This document shows, one piece after another, positions 35,701-47,477 of a DNA stretch of 64,000 nucleotides. The position numbers were made by a program, and so were the translations under genes. Below the pieces are notes generated by a model that saw only the letters and a program-made list of their open reading frames with translations, was not told the origin of the DNA and ran no database searches. Position 1 is the first letter of the stretch. Each line of letters opens with the position of its first letter. This stretch comes from Eucalyptus grandis (Eukaryota > Streptophyta > Magnoliopsida > Myrtales > Myrtaceae), in assembly GCF_016545825.1 (NCBI RefSeq), contig NC_052614.1:35248072-35312071 (forward strand), read 5' to 3'.

Positions 35701-36086
35701 ATATCCCCGCCATTATAGTCAATGCCACTCCAGGTGAGGGTGCAGCTGACTCTCCTGATGGGGTTGTGGAGGACCCGAAGCCCTCGGAGCCTGTGGAAGT
35801 GGAGTCTGAAGGATCGGCAAATGTGTTCGACTAGTAGGTCGTAGGATAGCTTCTTTGTAAAAGCCGATCTTTTTGTAGACTTTTTGTATATAAACCTAGT
35901 GTGTTTATAAAAAGTCTTTTGTGAAAATTTTATCTTGCTTTTCTATTCCATATCTGTATATTCTGGGGATTTATTATACGCTTCCGCATGTGCAATAAAA
36001 TGGATGGGTCGGCAACGCGTCTTGGGATGTCGCAATTTTATCGACCACCGAGGGATGTACGCACGCTCGAGGTTCGGGACGTGACA
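32775..36086 (+). mobile_element. Giant solo LTR (3312 bp, family A, copy A2) nested in left LTR B
   Basis: Starts TGTGACATCC and ends GGACGTGACA (inverted termini), with a perfect 5-bp duplication ATTTG at 32770-32774 and 36087-36091. The right LTR B has the single, empty ATTTGGAT site near 43286. A TATA-like TGTATATAAACC at about 35886-35897, followed by TTTATAAAAAGTC, fits an LTR promoter. A GC-rich segment (33840-34210) contains short frames without recognised homology. LTRs above 3 kb point to the large-LTR Ty3/gypsy lineages such as Tat/Ogre; that placement is inference. Confidence 0.85.
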
Positions 36087-36483
36087 ATTTGGATAGTACT
36101 TCCTTATTTTAGATAGGTTAGGACAAACCTTAGATTTTTCTTGATAGGTTGCTATGAAGTTAGTTAACACATGAATAGGTTAGGTAATAAAAAAAAGTTA
36201 GTCTTAACGTAATCAAATCCCGAGTCTAAAATCTTTAGTTGCGTAAATAGTAGGATATCCTCTCATATTTTACTGGGTTTCTAGCCGACCCTTAAAAGGG
36301 GGCTAGTAGCGACTTCTTTGTTAAAATTTGTATAGGCTTAATTGATAAATATATTAAATCTCTGATGTCGCCCGAGATATGAAATTGGAAAAGCCCCAGT
36401 AAATGGAAGGCCGTCAGTCTGAAATTGACAATACCCCTAAACCTAATAGCTCCCTCCCCCATGAAAGAGTTAGGTCACAACAG

Positions 36484-36498
36484 TTTGGCGACTCCACT
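36484..36498 (+). other. Primer-binding-site-like sequence of element B
   Basis: TTTGGCGACTCCACT lies two bases after the LTR end. It resembles the TGGCGACTCC primer sites of several large plant Ty3 elements; the cognate tRNA cannot be verified here. Confidence 0.55.
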
Positions 36499-37089
36499 AT
36501 GAACTTGAGGACTTAGGCCTAATAACTTGATTATGTATTATCTAATGTGTTTTTATGGTAGCGCATTCAAGAAGGTTAGGCCAAAATAATTATCCATTGT
36601 GCAAGCCCATAACCAAACCTACTTTACGGTCCCAATACAAGATCTCACAGTTTAGTCAAAGTGTATCATTTTCAAGTGAATGCAATTCCTTGAATATATT
36701 GTCTTACAATGCATGAGTGTTTCTAATCTCATATTAATGGATGAGATGAAAGCCATTTTTTTTATGAGAATATGTGAGGAAGTCCTTTTTGACAGGACAT
36801 CTTGTTCAGTACCAATGCCAAACCTCAAAACTACTAAATTCATCAAGAAGATGACCTTTTAGGAGGAACATTTAAATTGTGTATGATGGCTAGTCATGAC
36901 AAGTCTAAATCAATGATGTTTTGTGTAAATGCTTAATTGATGCAAATAACATTTCCCCAAAAATAAAATGTGTTTTGAATATCCAATAATGATGTTAATT
37001 GCTTATTTTAGGTATTGTTTTCTTGATGAAGACATGTAATTCCTCTTTAGTGAATGTGTTGCTCTGATGAATTTGTTAGAAAAAATTCT

Positions 37090-37818
37090 TTCAAACCCTA
37101 AGTGAAAAATCTTAGGTAATTCCGAAGTCCTGAATGAAAAACCTTATGAATTTGTTGCTCTGATGAATTTGTTAGAAAAAAGTTCTTTCAAACCTTGAGT
37201 GAAAAATCTTAGATAATCCCAAAGTCTTGAACGAAAAACCTTAGGCACATCACCCTAATGAAAAACCTAAGGTTTAAAATCTTGAGTGAAAAACCTTATG
37301 TATTCTAAAATCCTGAGTGAAAACCTTAGGTAATCCCAAATTCTTGAGTGAAAAAGCTTAGGCGCATCAAGTCCTGAGTGAAAAGCCTTAGGCAATCCCA
37401 AAATCTCAAGTGAAAAACCTTAGGCACATCATTCTAAGTGAAAAACCTTAGGTATTCAAAATTCCCAGTGAAAAACCTTAGGTAATCCCAAAGTCCTAAG
37501 CGAAAAGCCTTAGGCGAATCAAGTCCCAAGTGAAAAGCATTAGGTAATCGCAAAGTCTTGAGTGAAAAACATTAGGTAATCCCAAAGTCCTAAGTGAAAA
37601 GCCTAATGCGCCCTAAGTGAGAAACCTTAGGTATTCTAAAATATTGAGTGAATAACCGTAGGTGCATCAAGTCCACCGTGAAAAAGCTTAGGTAATCCCA
37701 AAGTTCTAAGTGAAAAACCTTAGGTACATCAAATACTGAGTAAAAAACCTTGGATACCCTAAGTGAAAAAACTTTAATTATCTCCAAGTCCTAAGTAAAA
37801 AACCTTAGGTATTAGAAT
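37090..37818. repeat. Minisatellite of about 30-36 bp units in element B
   Basis: About twenty degenerate units of the form AGTGAAAAACCTTAGGTAAT plus CCCAAAGTCCTG. The array resumes at about 40981-41040, after the inserted LTR A3. Units vary in length, and the frame is not kept. Confidence 0.9.
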
Positions 37819-40800
37819 TGTCACACCTCGAACCCACATCCCTCGGCGGTCAATCCAAAATGCGATGTCTTAGGATGCATCGCCGACCCAGTCTTTTTAT
37901 CTTTTGATTAAACGCATGCGGAAATGAATTAAATAAACCCCTGGTCATTAAACAAACAATCGAGATAGTAAAGCACGACAAAAGTTGCCAAAAACAACTT
38001 ATTTATTTATTCACTGTTCCCCCTAAGAAGTTAATATGTACAAGCATTTCTATGACCATGCTAACGGCAAGGCCAGCCAAAAAGTGTCGCATCTCGCCTC
38101 CACCACATCCGCACTCAGCAGATCTACACGTTATGGCCCTGAAAATGTTTAACCATAACAGGGTGAGATAAATCTCGGTGAGTTAAATCCCTAAGCCTCG
38201 ACTAGGATACAAGTTTGCCTTGGAGGAAGCCTAAACAGGCACCACAAACAACTTACCTTGCATTGGTGCACCCCTTGCATATTAGCACGTCACATATGCC
38301 ATTATCAATACCATAAGCATAAACAATAATCAAAACACATACTTCTCATTCTCCAAGCATTCAGACAAATCCTGATTATAAGGTAAACCCATTTTGGCAC
38401 GTTCCATACCATGCCTAATAGTTTTACCTCATAATCAAGCGCAATGTATCCCAATCATTCACACGTGTTCCGATTATTATGACCCCTCAGGCCACGGCCA
38501 ACACAAGAGTCGGCAGTCTTCCGACATAACCGGGCATCGTCCCATCCCATCGGGCACGGCATTATCCCACGTATGCATACACCTCAGGATAGTATTCCAA
38601 TAAGGAGCATCGGTCCGGCCTCAACCACGACTCGACTTCTGGACCCCCGCCGAGTATCCGATAAAATCGGGAATCGTTCCCAAACTCCCATTGGGTGACG
38701 GGTTCGATTAAGTGACCACACGAGCATACCATCAATCAAACCAACTTTTATTGCCGTTGTTTAGCCAAGAACACAACACTTCATTTTTAAATGGTAAACT
38801 TGGGCCACCCTTTTTTTTTCTTTAAAACTCTCCGAAATAAATTCATACATGGTATGTATTCAAAATCAACCCGTCAAACTTTACACACTTCTACTTTAAA
38901 ACCTCATTGTTTTATTGAGCACATAAAATTTGGCGTCCGGACGCGACACCTTTTTTTTTTTTTTTTTTTTCTATTTTCTTGCCCAATCCCTTTTTTTTTT
39001 CTTTAAAACTTTTGGAAAGAAATTTGTACGTGCTCCCATACTCAAAATTAACCCATCAAACTTTGCATGCACCTAGTTTGAAACCCTATTGTTTTGTTGG
39101 GCACATAAAATTTGGTGTCCAAACCCAATACCTTTTTTTTTTCCATTTAATTGCCCATAAAACAATATTTTGTAATAAAAATCGGAACCTACCATAAACA
39201 ATCAAACTCATAATATCACACGTACAAACACTCAAAAACACACATAATTCCATCCAAGAAAATGAGCGTAAAATTCTATGTAATGACTAATCCGTCACTA
39301 ATTACGCTAATTACGATTAATTAAATAAATAACGATTACATTAAGTAAATTATGATTAATTAAACTAAACCTAATTAAGTAATCTAACTATGATTAATTA
39401 ACCTAATGGTAATTACTTAGGCTAATCACAATTAAATTAATCTAAACCATTCTTAATATAAATTAAACTAAACCAAGCTTAGTTAACACTAAACACTATT
39501 AGTGCTAATCTAACCACCAAATAAACGCAATTAACAGCCTAATCAACGATTAGAGAGTTAACTCATGAGTTTTTGACAACGGTGGGCTCACGGCGACGGC
39601 AACACGACAGCATCAAGGACGTGCCACTCGGGGATCGAATGGGGCTTAACAGCGGCTGCGGTGGACCTTCCAAGCTCTCGGCCAAGGTGGGGCTTGGCTT
39701 GGCTTGGGCGGGCAGCAGCTCGGCTGGACGCAGAGGAGTTGACCGAAGTGGTGGCTGGCTGTAGGCAGGTTGCGGTGGTGTGGCAGCAATGAGGTCGGGA
39801 CGTGGAGGTGAGGACGGCTGTTTGGCATTGGCGCGAACGCTGAGGTCTTGCGGGTGTGGAGCTGCGGTGCGGGGAGGCTGGACGTGAGATGAAGCCGCTG
39901 GTGGTGATGTCGTGAGGTGGTGTTGGACGTTGGGTGGTGCTATGGTGGAGTGGTGGTGGAGGTGTGCGGTGGAGTTGGCGTTGGGGTGGTGGGTGGTAGC
40001 GTGATGATGGTGTTTGTTGGCGTGTGGTGGTAGCTGGAGTGTGGGGGTAGCTGCAAGGTGAAAGAAAATGGAGATAAGAGGGAGAAGTTGAGAGGAAATG
40101 AAAGAAGGGGCTGGCTGGATGAAAGGAAATGAGCAGGAAGAAGGTTCGGTAGAAGGGGGCTTGAACCTTGCATATGAGAGAGTGAAGAGTGAGAGAGAGA
40201 AACAAGGCAGCCAATCAAAGGCTTTGACAAATATCTAACTCATCATCACTCCACCAATCAAAATTTACCTTTAATTTCTCACAAGTAAAGCCTTTTTGGG
40301 ATAGAAAAAAATCCAATTTCTCTACCCATTCCTTTTTCTTTTTGTTCGAAAACCGTTTTTCTGCAAAATTTCGGACTTGATGAAAAATCACCGAAAAATG
40401 AGTTGACGTCCAATAAATAAATCGTGACACGCTCGAATGCTTGATTCTTGAAACCGAATTAAATTTTGTGGTTAAAATTGATCGAATGCGACTTTAGTAC
40501 GATCTAATCTACTAGGTAGCTTTTAAGGATTTTAGCGCATTTGACCGGTGGTCGATAATTTTCGATCAACGTTTGTGCATTTCTGAATCGAAGACGACCC
40601 TCGGTTGTCACGTAATCGCGATGGTTTAATTACGTGTCCCCAATATAATATCGATAGAAAATCGGGTTATTATCGTTCGATGTGAATATCATAATCATGC
40701 GGAACCACCTACAATTTGACTACGTACTTCCATCAAATCGGCTTATATCCATTCGCTAATCGATTTATAACGGTATCGTATTGATGCTTACCGATTATTA

Positions 40801-40977
40801 TGGTCGAGCGGTCAATTTCTAATTGAATTTTCTAATCTGTTGCGTTTATATCCCTTAAAGGCCTCACATAATAAATTAGTTAACTCGTGAGTAATAAATT
40901 TTGAGTAAATTAACCATAAGCGCGTTGACGAAACAACCATTTCATATATTCGAAACGGGGCCAAATTTCGGGATGTC
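37819..40977 (-). mobile_element. Giant solo LTR (about 3.16 kb, family A, copy A3), inverted, nested in the minisatellite
   Basis: The left end TGTCACACCTCGAACCCACA is the complement of the right end of A2 (TGTCACGTCCCGAACC). The interior matches A2 in reverse order (CATGCGGAA near 37915, the GC-rich block 39570-40000, GCTACC..AGG near 40520). The right end GGGATGTCC lacks the final ACA, so no target duplication can be matched. With A2 it forms an inverted pair separated by about 1.7 kb. Confidence 0.8.
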
Positions 40978-41290
40978 CTTAAGTAAAAAAACTCAAGCAA
41001 TCTAAATCGCCAAAGTCCTGAGTGAAAAACCTTAGGCATTCCAAATTGTTAACTTGGTAAGTTTTTGTAGCCTGGAGTTTCTTTCTTTGCACAACGAGCT
41101 TATATAGTTCGAAGCATTCCATCAACTCGGTAAGATTTTGTAGCCTAGAGTCTCCTTTATTATCATGCAAACAACATTAGGAAAATATTTTTACTTTCCT
41201 TAATTTCAATTAAAAATAAATAAAATCATTTCACTCAAAAATGAGAATAAGGTTAATAGGTCTATCCAAGTACTAAGTAAAAACCTTAGG

Positions 41291-41436
41291 TGTAACCGAA
41301 ACCCATTTTTACATGAGAGACCTCATTTCTAGTCGAAATCCGTTTTTACACGGTATGACCTCATTTCTAGTCAAAACCAATTTTTACATAGTGAGACCTT
41401 TCATTCTAGTCAAAATCCATTTTTACACAGTGCGAC
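41291..41436. repeat. Tandem repeat of four about 45-bp units near the 3' end of element B
   Basis: Units contain CATTTTTACA..GTGAGACC plus TCATTTCTAGTCAAAA with small differences. Confidence 0.8.
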
Positions 41437-41581
41437 CCTTAAAAAACTATGAAAACTATAAAAAAATATAAATAAATAATAATTAAATAAATACATTTGC
41501 ATTTTCATTGCCAGTTAGCAAAAATTTAAGGTGTCACCTAGTTTTTGAAAGAAACCTCGTTGAGCTCTTTCAAAGAGTAGT

Positions 41582-43690
41582 TGTTGACACCTGAATTTTT
41601 GTCGATCATTCAAGTATTTTTTTTTTTTTGCAAAAATATAAAAATACAAAAAGAAAGAAAGAAAGAAAGAGAGATAGCAAAGTTTAATTAAATTAAAAAT
41701 AAATCGAGTGGGCTGGTGCTGTCCAGCGCACTTGGCAATTTCGGCCTTCTAAGCCCACCGGCCGCAACTAGTGTTGTTCTTTATTTATGGGCCCATATTT
41801 TGTGTTCCTTTAGCACATCTCTTTATTCCCTTTCTAGCCCATTTCTTTTATGTTTTCAAAGCCCACTAGAGATTGAAAAGGAAACAAAAAGCCCAGCCCC
41901 TGCTTTTCTTTCTTCCCCTCACGCACGCGACTACTTCCTTGGTGAGCATATTGACCGTGATAGAACAAGAATGACGGAGAAAAAAGGGAGGTGGCGAGCT
42001 GCGTCCGTGGGCGCCTGTGACGCAAAGAAAAGCAACAGCACGTGATGTGAGAAAACGCGTTCTAGAAGGTGTGCTAGCTGCCACAAGGAGAAAAAGAGCA
42101 TAACAGAAAAGATTCGAAAAAAGCGAGCGAGAGGAGTGCGTGAGTGAGCAGGGGTGTCGGGCAAGGCGGAAAAGAAGCGGAGAAGAGAGCAGGGAACTTG
42201 ACAAAAACAGAGAATCAGAGGCAGAGCGAGAGGTTCGCCCATTGTTGCTCACAAAAGAAGGAGGGATGTCATCGTTTTTCGGAGGAGGCGACCATTGAAG
42301 AGGCGAGCTGCATAGAGCTTGCCATGAGTGCGAGGTGTGCTCGACCGAGAGGAAGAAGAAGAAGGTGTTGAACGGGCTTGACGTTCTAAGATAGAGGACC
42401 CGGAAGGATCACCAGCGAGAAACAAAGTTAAGGAGGCTGTTCGCGTTTGCCGGATCCAACCCGACGTCCTCTTCTTCGTTGACGCGTAAAATGTTGAAAT
42501 CCGTTGGCAAATTTTTTATCAAAATGAGTGAAACCTCAGATGTTGTGACAGATGATGACAATCTAGAGCCGTGTAAGCGTATTCAAACCGAGAACCGCCT
42601 AAAAATCTAGTTCGGATTTTAATTCTCGAACTGCATAACATATGTTAGACAAAATTGCTTTAACATATGTCTCATATCATGCCTCTATCCGTGTTTTCGT
42701 TGTGTTTTCATGCGATTCGGTGAAAACCCCTGTTCGAGTTGGTCGGCCGCTGACAGCTTCGGGAGGTTGAAGGTGAAGGGGAGAAAGAGGCAAAATAGGG
42801 AAAAACATAAAAGAGAAAATAAAAAGAATAAAAAATAGAGATGAAAAAATTCTGATCGGGCCGGATCCGAGTTTGGGTCTGGTCAACGAGTCAGATCGGG
42901 TCTACCTAATCCAAGCCCGTTCTCCGAATATAATAATTAAAAATAATTAAAAAATTAATAATAGTAATAATAATAATTTTAAAAAGAAAATAAAAAAGCT
43001 TTAAAAATTTTAGGTAATGATTTAAAAAAAATTAGAAAATTAGAAAATAAAAAGTAGGAATTTTATAGCAAAACATTAAAAATTAAAAAATCCGAAAAAA
43101 AGTCATTAAAAGTAAATAAAACAATTGGAAAACCCTTGTAAATTAAAACCTAAAATTTGATAATTTTTAGAGCTTTACAATAGGATATCTTCTTTTGCTT
43201 TGTTTTGTTTTCATTTCTAAAGATAATTTTAGAATGTTTGCATACTTTCTATTATAATCATAATTGATTGTGCTTTTTCAAAATTTGGATGTTATTTCCT
43301 TGTTTTAGAATGGTTATGACAAACATTAGATTTTTCTTTATAGGCTGTTATGGCGTTAGTTAACATATGATTAGATTAGGTACTGAAAGGGCGTTAGCTT
43401 TATGACTAACGTAATCAAGTCCTTAAATCTAAAATCTCTAGTTGTGTAGATTAAAGGATATTCTCCCATATCTTACTTAGTTTCTAGCCGAGCCCTAAAA
43501 AGGGGGCTAGTGGTGATCCTTTATTAAAATTTGCAAAGACGTAATTAATAAAAAAATATGAACACTCGATGTCACGCAAGATATAATAAGCTTGAGAGAG
43601 CTCAAGTCAATGGAAAGCCATCGGCCTGTAGTTGATAATACCCTTAAACCTAACAGCTCCCTCTCCCGTGAGAGGGTTAGGTTGTGATAG
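41582..43690 (+). repeat. Right LTR of element B (about 2.1 kb, uninterrupted)
   Basis: Begins TGTTGACACCTGAATTTTT and ends near GGTTAGGTTGTGATAG. It aligns with the left LTR and carries the empty sites for both insertions found there. A purine-rich CAAAGAGTAG precedes it (41571-41580), a weak polypurine tract. It has a deletion of about 270 bases near 42740 relative to the left LTR. Confidence 0.8.
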
Positions 43691-43929
43691 GTACTAAGGC
43701 TTGAAGTTTCATTCATAGGGTCCTGTCCCAACAATGGGCTTTATGGTTCCAAGCCATGACTCCCAAGGTCTCAAGCTTGCCACCAAAGTCTGTGTTTGGC
43801 CACAAGATCTTAAGCTAAGGCACTCAAGTCCCGACACTAGATGATGTCATTGGGTGTGGCACTAGGAGAGGTCATATTATATTTTTGAAAAATGAATTCT
43901 GGTTTTAACATAAAATCATTCTTTTGGAG

Positions 43930-44895
43930 TTTTAGGGTCCATTTGTTTCGTGGAAAATGGGCAATTTCTAGAAAATATTTTCCCAAAAGTCAATTTTCCA
44001 TGAAAATGACAATATTTTCCGGTGTTTGGCTAAAATCTAAAAATGTTTCGAAAAATATATTTCGATGTTCGGTAAGAAAATATTTTCTAAGACTTCACCA
44101 CTTAGGCATGCATCACTTACTGACCTATAAATCCATCAAATATAAACTTGCCTTTAAATCCGGGCAAATTTGTTTCATATCTTTGTTCTCTTATTGTCAC
44201 ACAACGCTCATCTACTCTAAAAAATGTTTGTTGGATTTTAAAAAGAAGCAAAGGAGAAAGAAGTAAAGCATGTACAACCCTAATGAGAATCTTTCAGTTG
44301 AGTGGTCTCTTCTCCCCCTGCGACTTTTGTGTTCTAATAAACAAAAAAAGAAAAAGAAAAAAGAAGTAAAGCATGTAGAGCCCTTTACTTGTGCAATGTA
44401 CAACTACGGGTAGAGTAAATAAAGAAAATGATAAGCAAAAATGTAGAGCGCGAGCTGGAGATCAACGAGCTCGAGGTTCGCTTGGCAACAACAAATGACT
44501 AGCCAAGAAAGAAGAAGATGGAAAACAAAGAAAATAAAAAGAAAATAAAAGGAAAAGAAAAAAAGAAAGAGAAAAAAAGACAATAAATATAAAAGAAAAA
44601 GGAAATTAAAAATAATTCGAATTAAAAAAGAAAAAATAATAAAAATAATTTGAATAAAAAAAGAAAAGAATAAGAAGAAAGGGAAAGAAGAAGTGTGGAT
44701 TTGTAGAGGTGTAAGATAGAAGAGATCAAGAGAGGAAAATGGTTTTCACTTTTCAAAAAATGAAAAATATTTTCCCCTAATTTAGAAGACTTTTTTCCTT
44801 TTATGGAAAATATTTTTTCCAAAGAATTCATTTCCATGAAACGAATGTCGGAAAATCCGAAAGGTTATTTCCAAAAATTATTTTCTGCGAAATGA
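43930..44895. mobile_element. Non-autonomous TIR element (family D, GAAAATATTTTCC type)
   Basis: The left end AGGGTCCATTTGTTTCGTGG and the complement of the right end (ACTTCGTTCATTTCGCAG) form imperfect inverted repeats. They extend into mirrored GGAAAATATTTTCC tracts on both sides (43970-44090 and 44740-44830). The centre is an A/G-rich simple region (44510-44700) without coding potential. The flanking AGTTTT on both sides may be a short duplication but is too simple to trust. Confidence 0.55.
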
Positions 44896-46740
44896 ACGAA
44901 GTTTTGTGTAAATCTTGTTAATTATGAAAATTATTTACATTAATCCGACTTCTCAAGCGATGTAAGTTCATCATTTCCCATATCTAGTTTTTAGTACTGG
45001 AAATCGTTCTTAAAATTTGATTAGTGTAACCGTAAAATTCCTTCTCGAAACCTTTTTTAAGTCAGTGGACCAGTCCTTTCTTTTTTTTTTTTTTTGGTCG
45101 GTGGACCAGTCTACTTCACATGGACATTTATATTAGTCAAATAGTGGCTCCGTGTGGCAGCATTGGTGGTGCATTCCTTTCCCTTGAATCACGCCGACCA
45201 CCTATATGACCAAAAAGAAGCAAAACCGGAATTTAAGGACAATAATTTGAAAAGTTTATCCGACCGTCCATGGACGAGGCGAACGCGGCTTCTACGCGGC
45301 ATGGGTTTTTGGGACATTTCACTCTCTACTTTGTGACGCTACTTCCTATATTACTCTAATATATATATAGGAAAAGGAAAATTGTCCGCTTTTTTTATTT
45401 TTTGGTCTAACATCCGCCGTTGATCTGTTGAGAAATATTGCTACGAATATGATTATTTCTCTTTAAATAAAAGTTGATAATTGTCCTACATTGTTCGAAC
45501 CGTTCAGATGGACAGAAAGAGCAAACAATTAGTGTTCACACTCCCCTGACTTGCGTATTTAGTTGGTGTTCGCACTCCCATGACTTCTGTTAGATGAGAG
45601 ATTACTAGTTATGTCACCGACATGTTAATTCCCTTTTTTTGACTTTTATGAAAAGCTACTAAAAAATAAATATATTTTAAAAAAGTTTATATACCTTTTA
45701 CATGGTGTACATGTAAGAAGGAAATTCTTGTTTTAAAGTAAATATTTTAATTTTTTTTCCAATGGAGTGGCTCTCATTAGGGAACCTAAAATTTATTTAC
45801 TTAAAGAAATCAAATACTTTCCGTTGGTTGGGCGAATACTATTTGTTATTTGTTATAGGCAGTTCCTTTTATGGAAAAAAACGTTTTACTTATTTTAACT
45901 AACAAATATGTCCCGGAGAGCTAAAGTTAAATAAAGTCATTATTGTCTCCAAAAAAAAAAAAATAATGTTATGATTTGGTCTGAGATAGCAAAATCTCCG
46001 GGGTCAATACGGAACCTGGCACGGTTTGGTCGACTTGGCGAATTTTCATGGGAATGACGCGGCTCACAAATTGCCCCTTTATTTTTTTCCGCGTGATTGA
46101 GGCTCGATTACCATGACACCAGCAATAATTGCATTTCATATGTCCAAAAAACCTCTGAAGTTAGGTGGACACATGAGAGTTCAACGGAAAAGAAATCACT
46201 TGCGATGAATCTGATGACGATATCTATATTCTTTTATTTAATATCTAAGTTAGTGCAATAAATTGTTATCTACTGAATTATTTGGAATCATACATGACTG
46301 GAGGGTTGGAACCAAGACCATAATGGTATTATTTAATCTCCCATTTATATACTACGCTAGATCCTTAAGAATTCGGTACATTTCTTGTGCATGCCACTAT
46401 ACATTAAAAAAAAAAAAAAAAATTTAGTGACCACAGTTTTCTGTTTTGTTGGTATAACCTCCGATAAAAATAGTACTTCGTGTGGAACCATGCACAAGCT
46501 AAGTCGCAACCTCAAACCATTGGGGCATGAGTGGTGCAGTGTAATTTTGATTTAATTAATCCAGACTTTGCGTGACGAGTTAGGACCATTGTGATAATAG
46601 CTAGAGGAGGAGTTAGAATTGATTGTCCCTCCTAGCTCTTTTTGGCCAATCATATGTAAGCCCGATGCCCGTCATTTGGAATTTCAACCCCACATATGCG
46701 TGGGCAAGTGATTTTAAGACGTGGGACTTTTGTGGTTAAG
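44896..46740. other. Unassigned AT-rich intergenic DNA
   Basis: No gene or element recognised. A doublet GGTGGACCAGTC appears at about 45062 and 45101 around a poly-T run, and a doublet GTGTTCRCACTCCC at about 45532 and 45567. A long poly-A run lies near 46406-46421. Confidence 0.45.
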
Positions 46741-47464
46741 TGTTTAGGAAATTATATTTATGAGGATGGTTTCAATGGGTAAATATAAGAAAAAGATAGA
46801 ATGGGGTGTATGGGGATGGATATCCAAGGATGAATTATAGAATAAATGATAGATTACAATCTCACCAAGGTCTAAATGATGCACTGCCAACCGAAGATAA
46901 AGATCAGGATAAATGAAATTCACCACTAAGGCTTAAATGACAAATCACCCATCAAGGATAAAGGATTTCAAGATAGGGGAAGCTCACTATCAAGGTTTAA
47001 AGGAAAATCCACTAGTCAAGTATCACATGCCGATTGATTCACTCTCGATCACACGTAGGCTGATTCGTGCGGCCTTAAGGTTTTACCCCTAAGCAGCCTT
47101 TCAACACTCAACTCACAAGGAACTTTAGAGAGAGAAACTTCTTGAGAGAGAAGCTATGATTTTATATATCTTGTGAATGAGATTACAATGAGGGAGGAGA
47201 CCCATTTATATATAAGTATAAGGCAAATTGTATTCGTAGATCTACCTTAGATCTAACGGTAGAGATTGCACCTCCCCATCTACCAACTATCAGCATTTAT
47301 TGCTAACTACCAGCTACTTGCATTTATAACGTATGCGTATAAATACAGTATCGCTCGCCCCTAGGAGAATACTCTAAGTCTCGAGGACATAAGCCGAGGG
47401 TCATTAATGTGTCACACCCGTCCCATAGAGCCCTCTTGGATTACCATTCCTTCGGGTCGTGACA
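46741..47464 (-). repeat. 3' LTR of the chromovirus (724 bp)
   Basis: On the minus strand it starts TGTCACGACCCGAAGGAATG directly after the polypurine tract and ends ...TTTCCTAAACA. A TATA-like TATATATAAATGGG lies near 47207-47220 on that strand. A 290-base segment (46745-47030) recurs at 52184-52470. Confidence 0.7.
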
Positions 47465-47477
47465 TTCTTCCCCACCT
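47465..47477 (-). other. Polypurine tract of the chromovirus
   Basis: AGGTGGGGAAGAA on the minus strand, immediately before TGTCACGACC. It overlaps the stop of the chromodomain frame, a compact arrangement usual in chromoviruses. Confidence 0.8.

Larger units (their letters stand above)
30229..36482 (+). repeat. Left LTR of element B, 5'-truncated and carrying two insertions
   Basis: Segments 30236-30505, 31338-32774 and 36087-36482 align in order with 42062-43690 of the right LTR. Examples are the AGAGCATAACA block, GAGGCGAGCTGCATAGAGCT, the GTGTTTTCATGCGATTCGG block, and the terminal CCTAATAGCTCCCTC/GAGTTAGGT block. It ends in CACAACA before the primer binding site. Confidence 0.8.
30229..43690 (+). 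mobile_element. Non-coding LTR retroelement (family B, LARD-like) with three nested insertions
   Basis: Two related LTRs (left about 30229-36482 with insertions, right 41582-43690) flank an internal region with a primer-binding-site-like sequence at its left end. Removing the insertions at 30506-31337, 32775-36086 and 37819-40977 (with duplications) leaves an element of roughly 6.2 kb. No gag or pol remains in the internal part; it holds short tandem repeats only. This fits a large non-autonomous LTR element (LARD-type), moved in trans. The left LTR lacks the first about 470 bases present in the right one, cut off at the junction with the family D copy. Many indels and substitutions between the LTRs indicate old age. 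Confidence 0.75.

Noticed and set aside
37090..41060. CRISPR-like array of about 32-bp repeats
   Set aside because: Units are contiguous degenerate minisatellite repeats without unique spacers, in a plant retroelement, so CRISPR is excluded.
36487..43690. Element B read as a complete coding Ty3/Ogre element
   Set aside because: No gag, RT, integrase or RNase H motif exists in its interior; the coding-like frames are minisatellite translations or belong to nested LTR A3.
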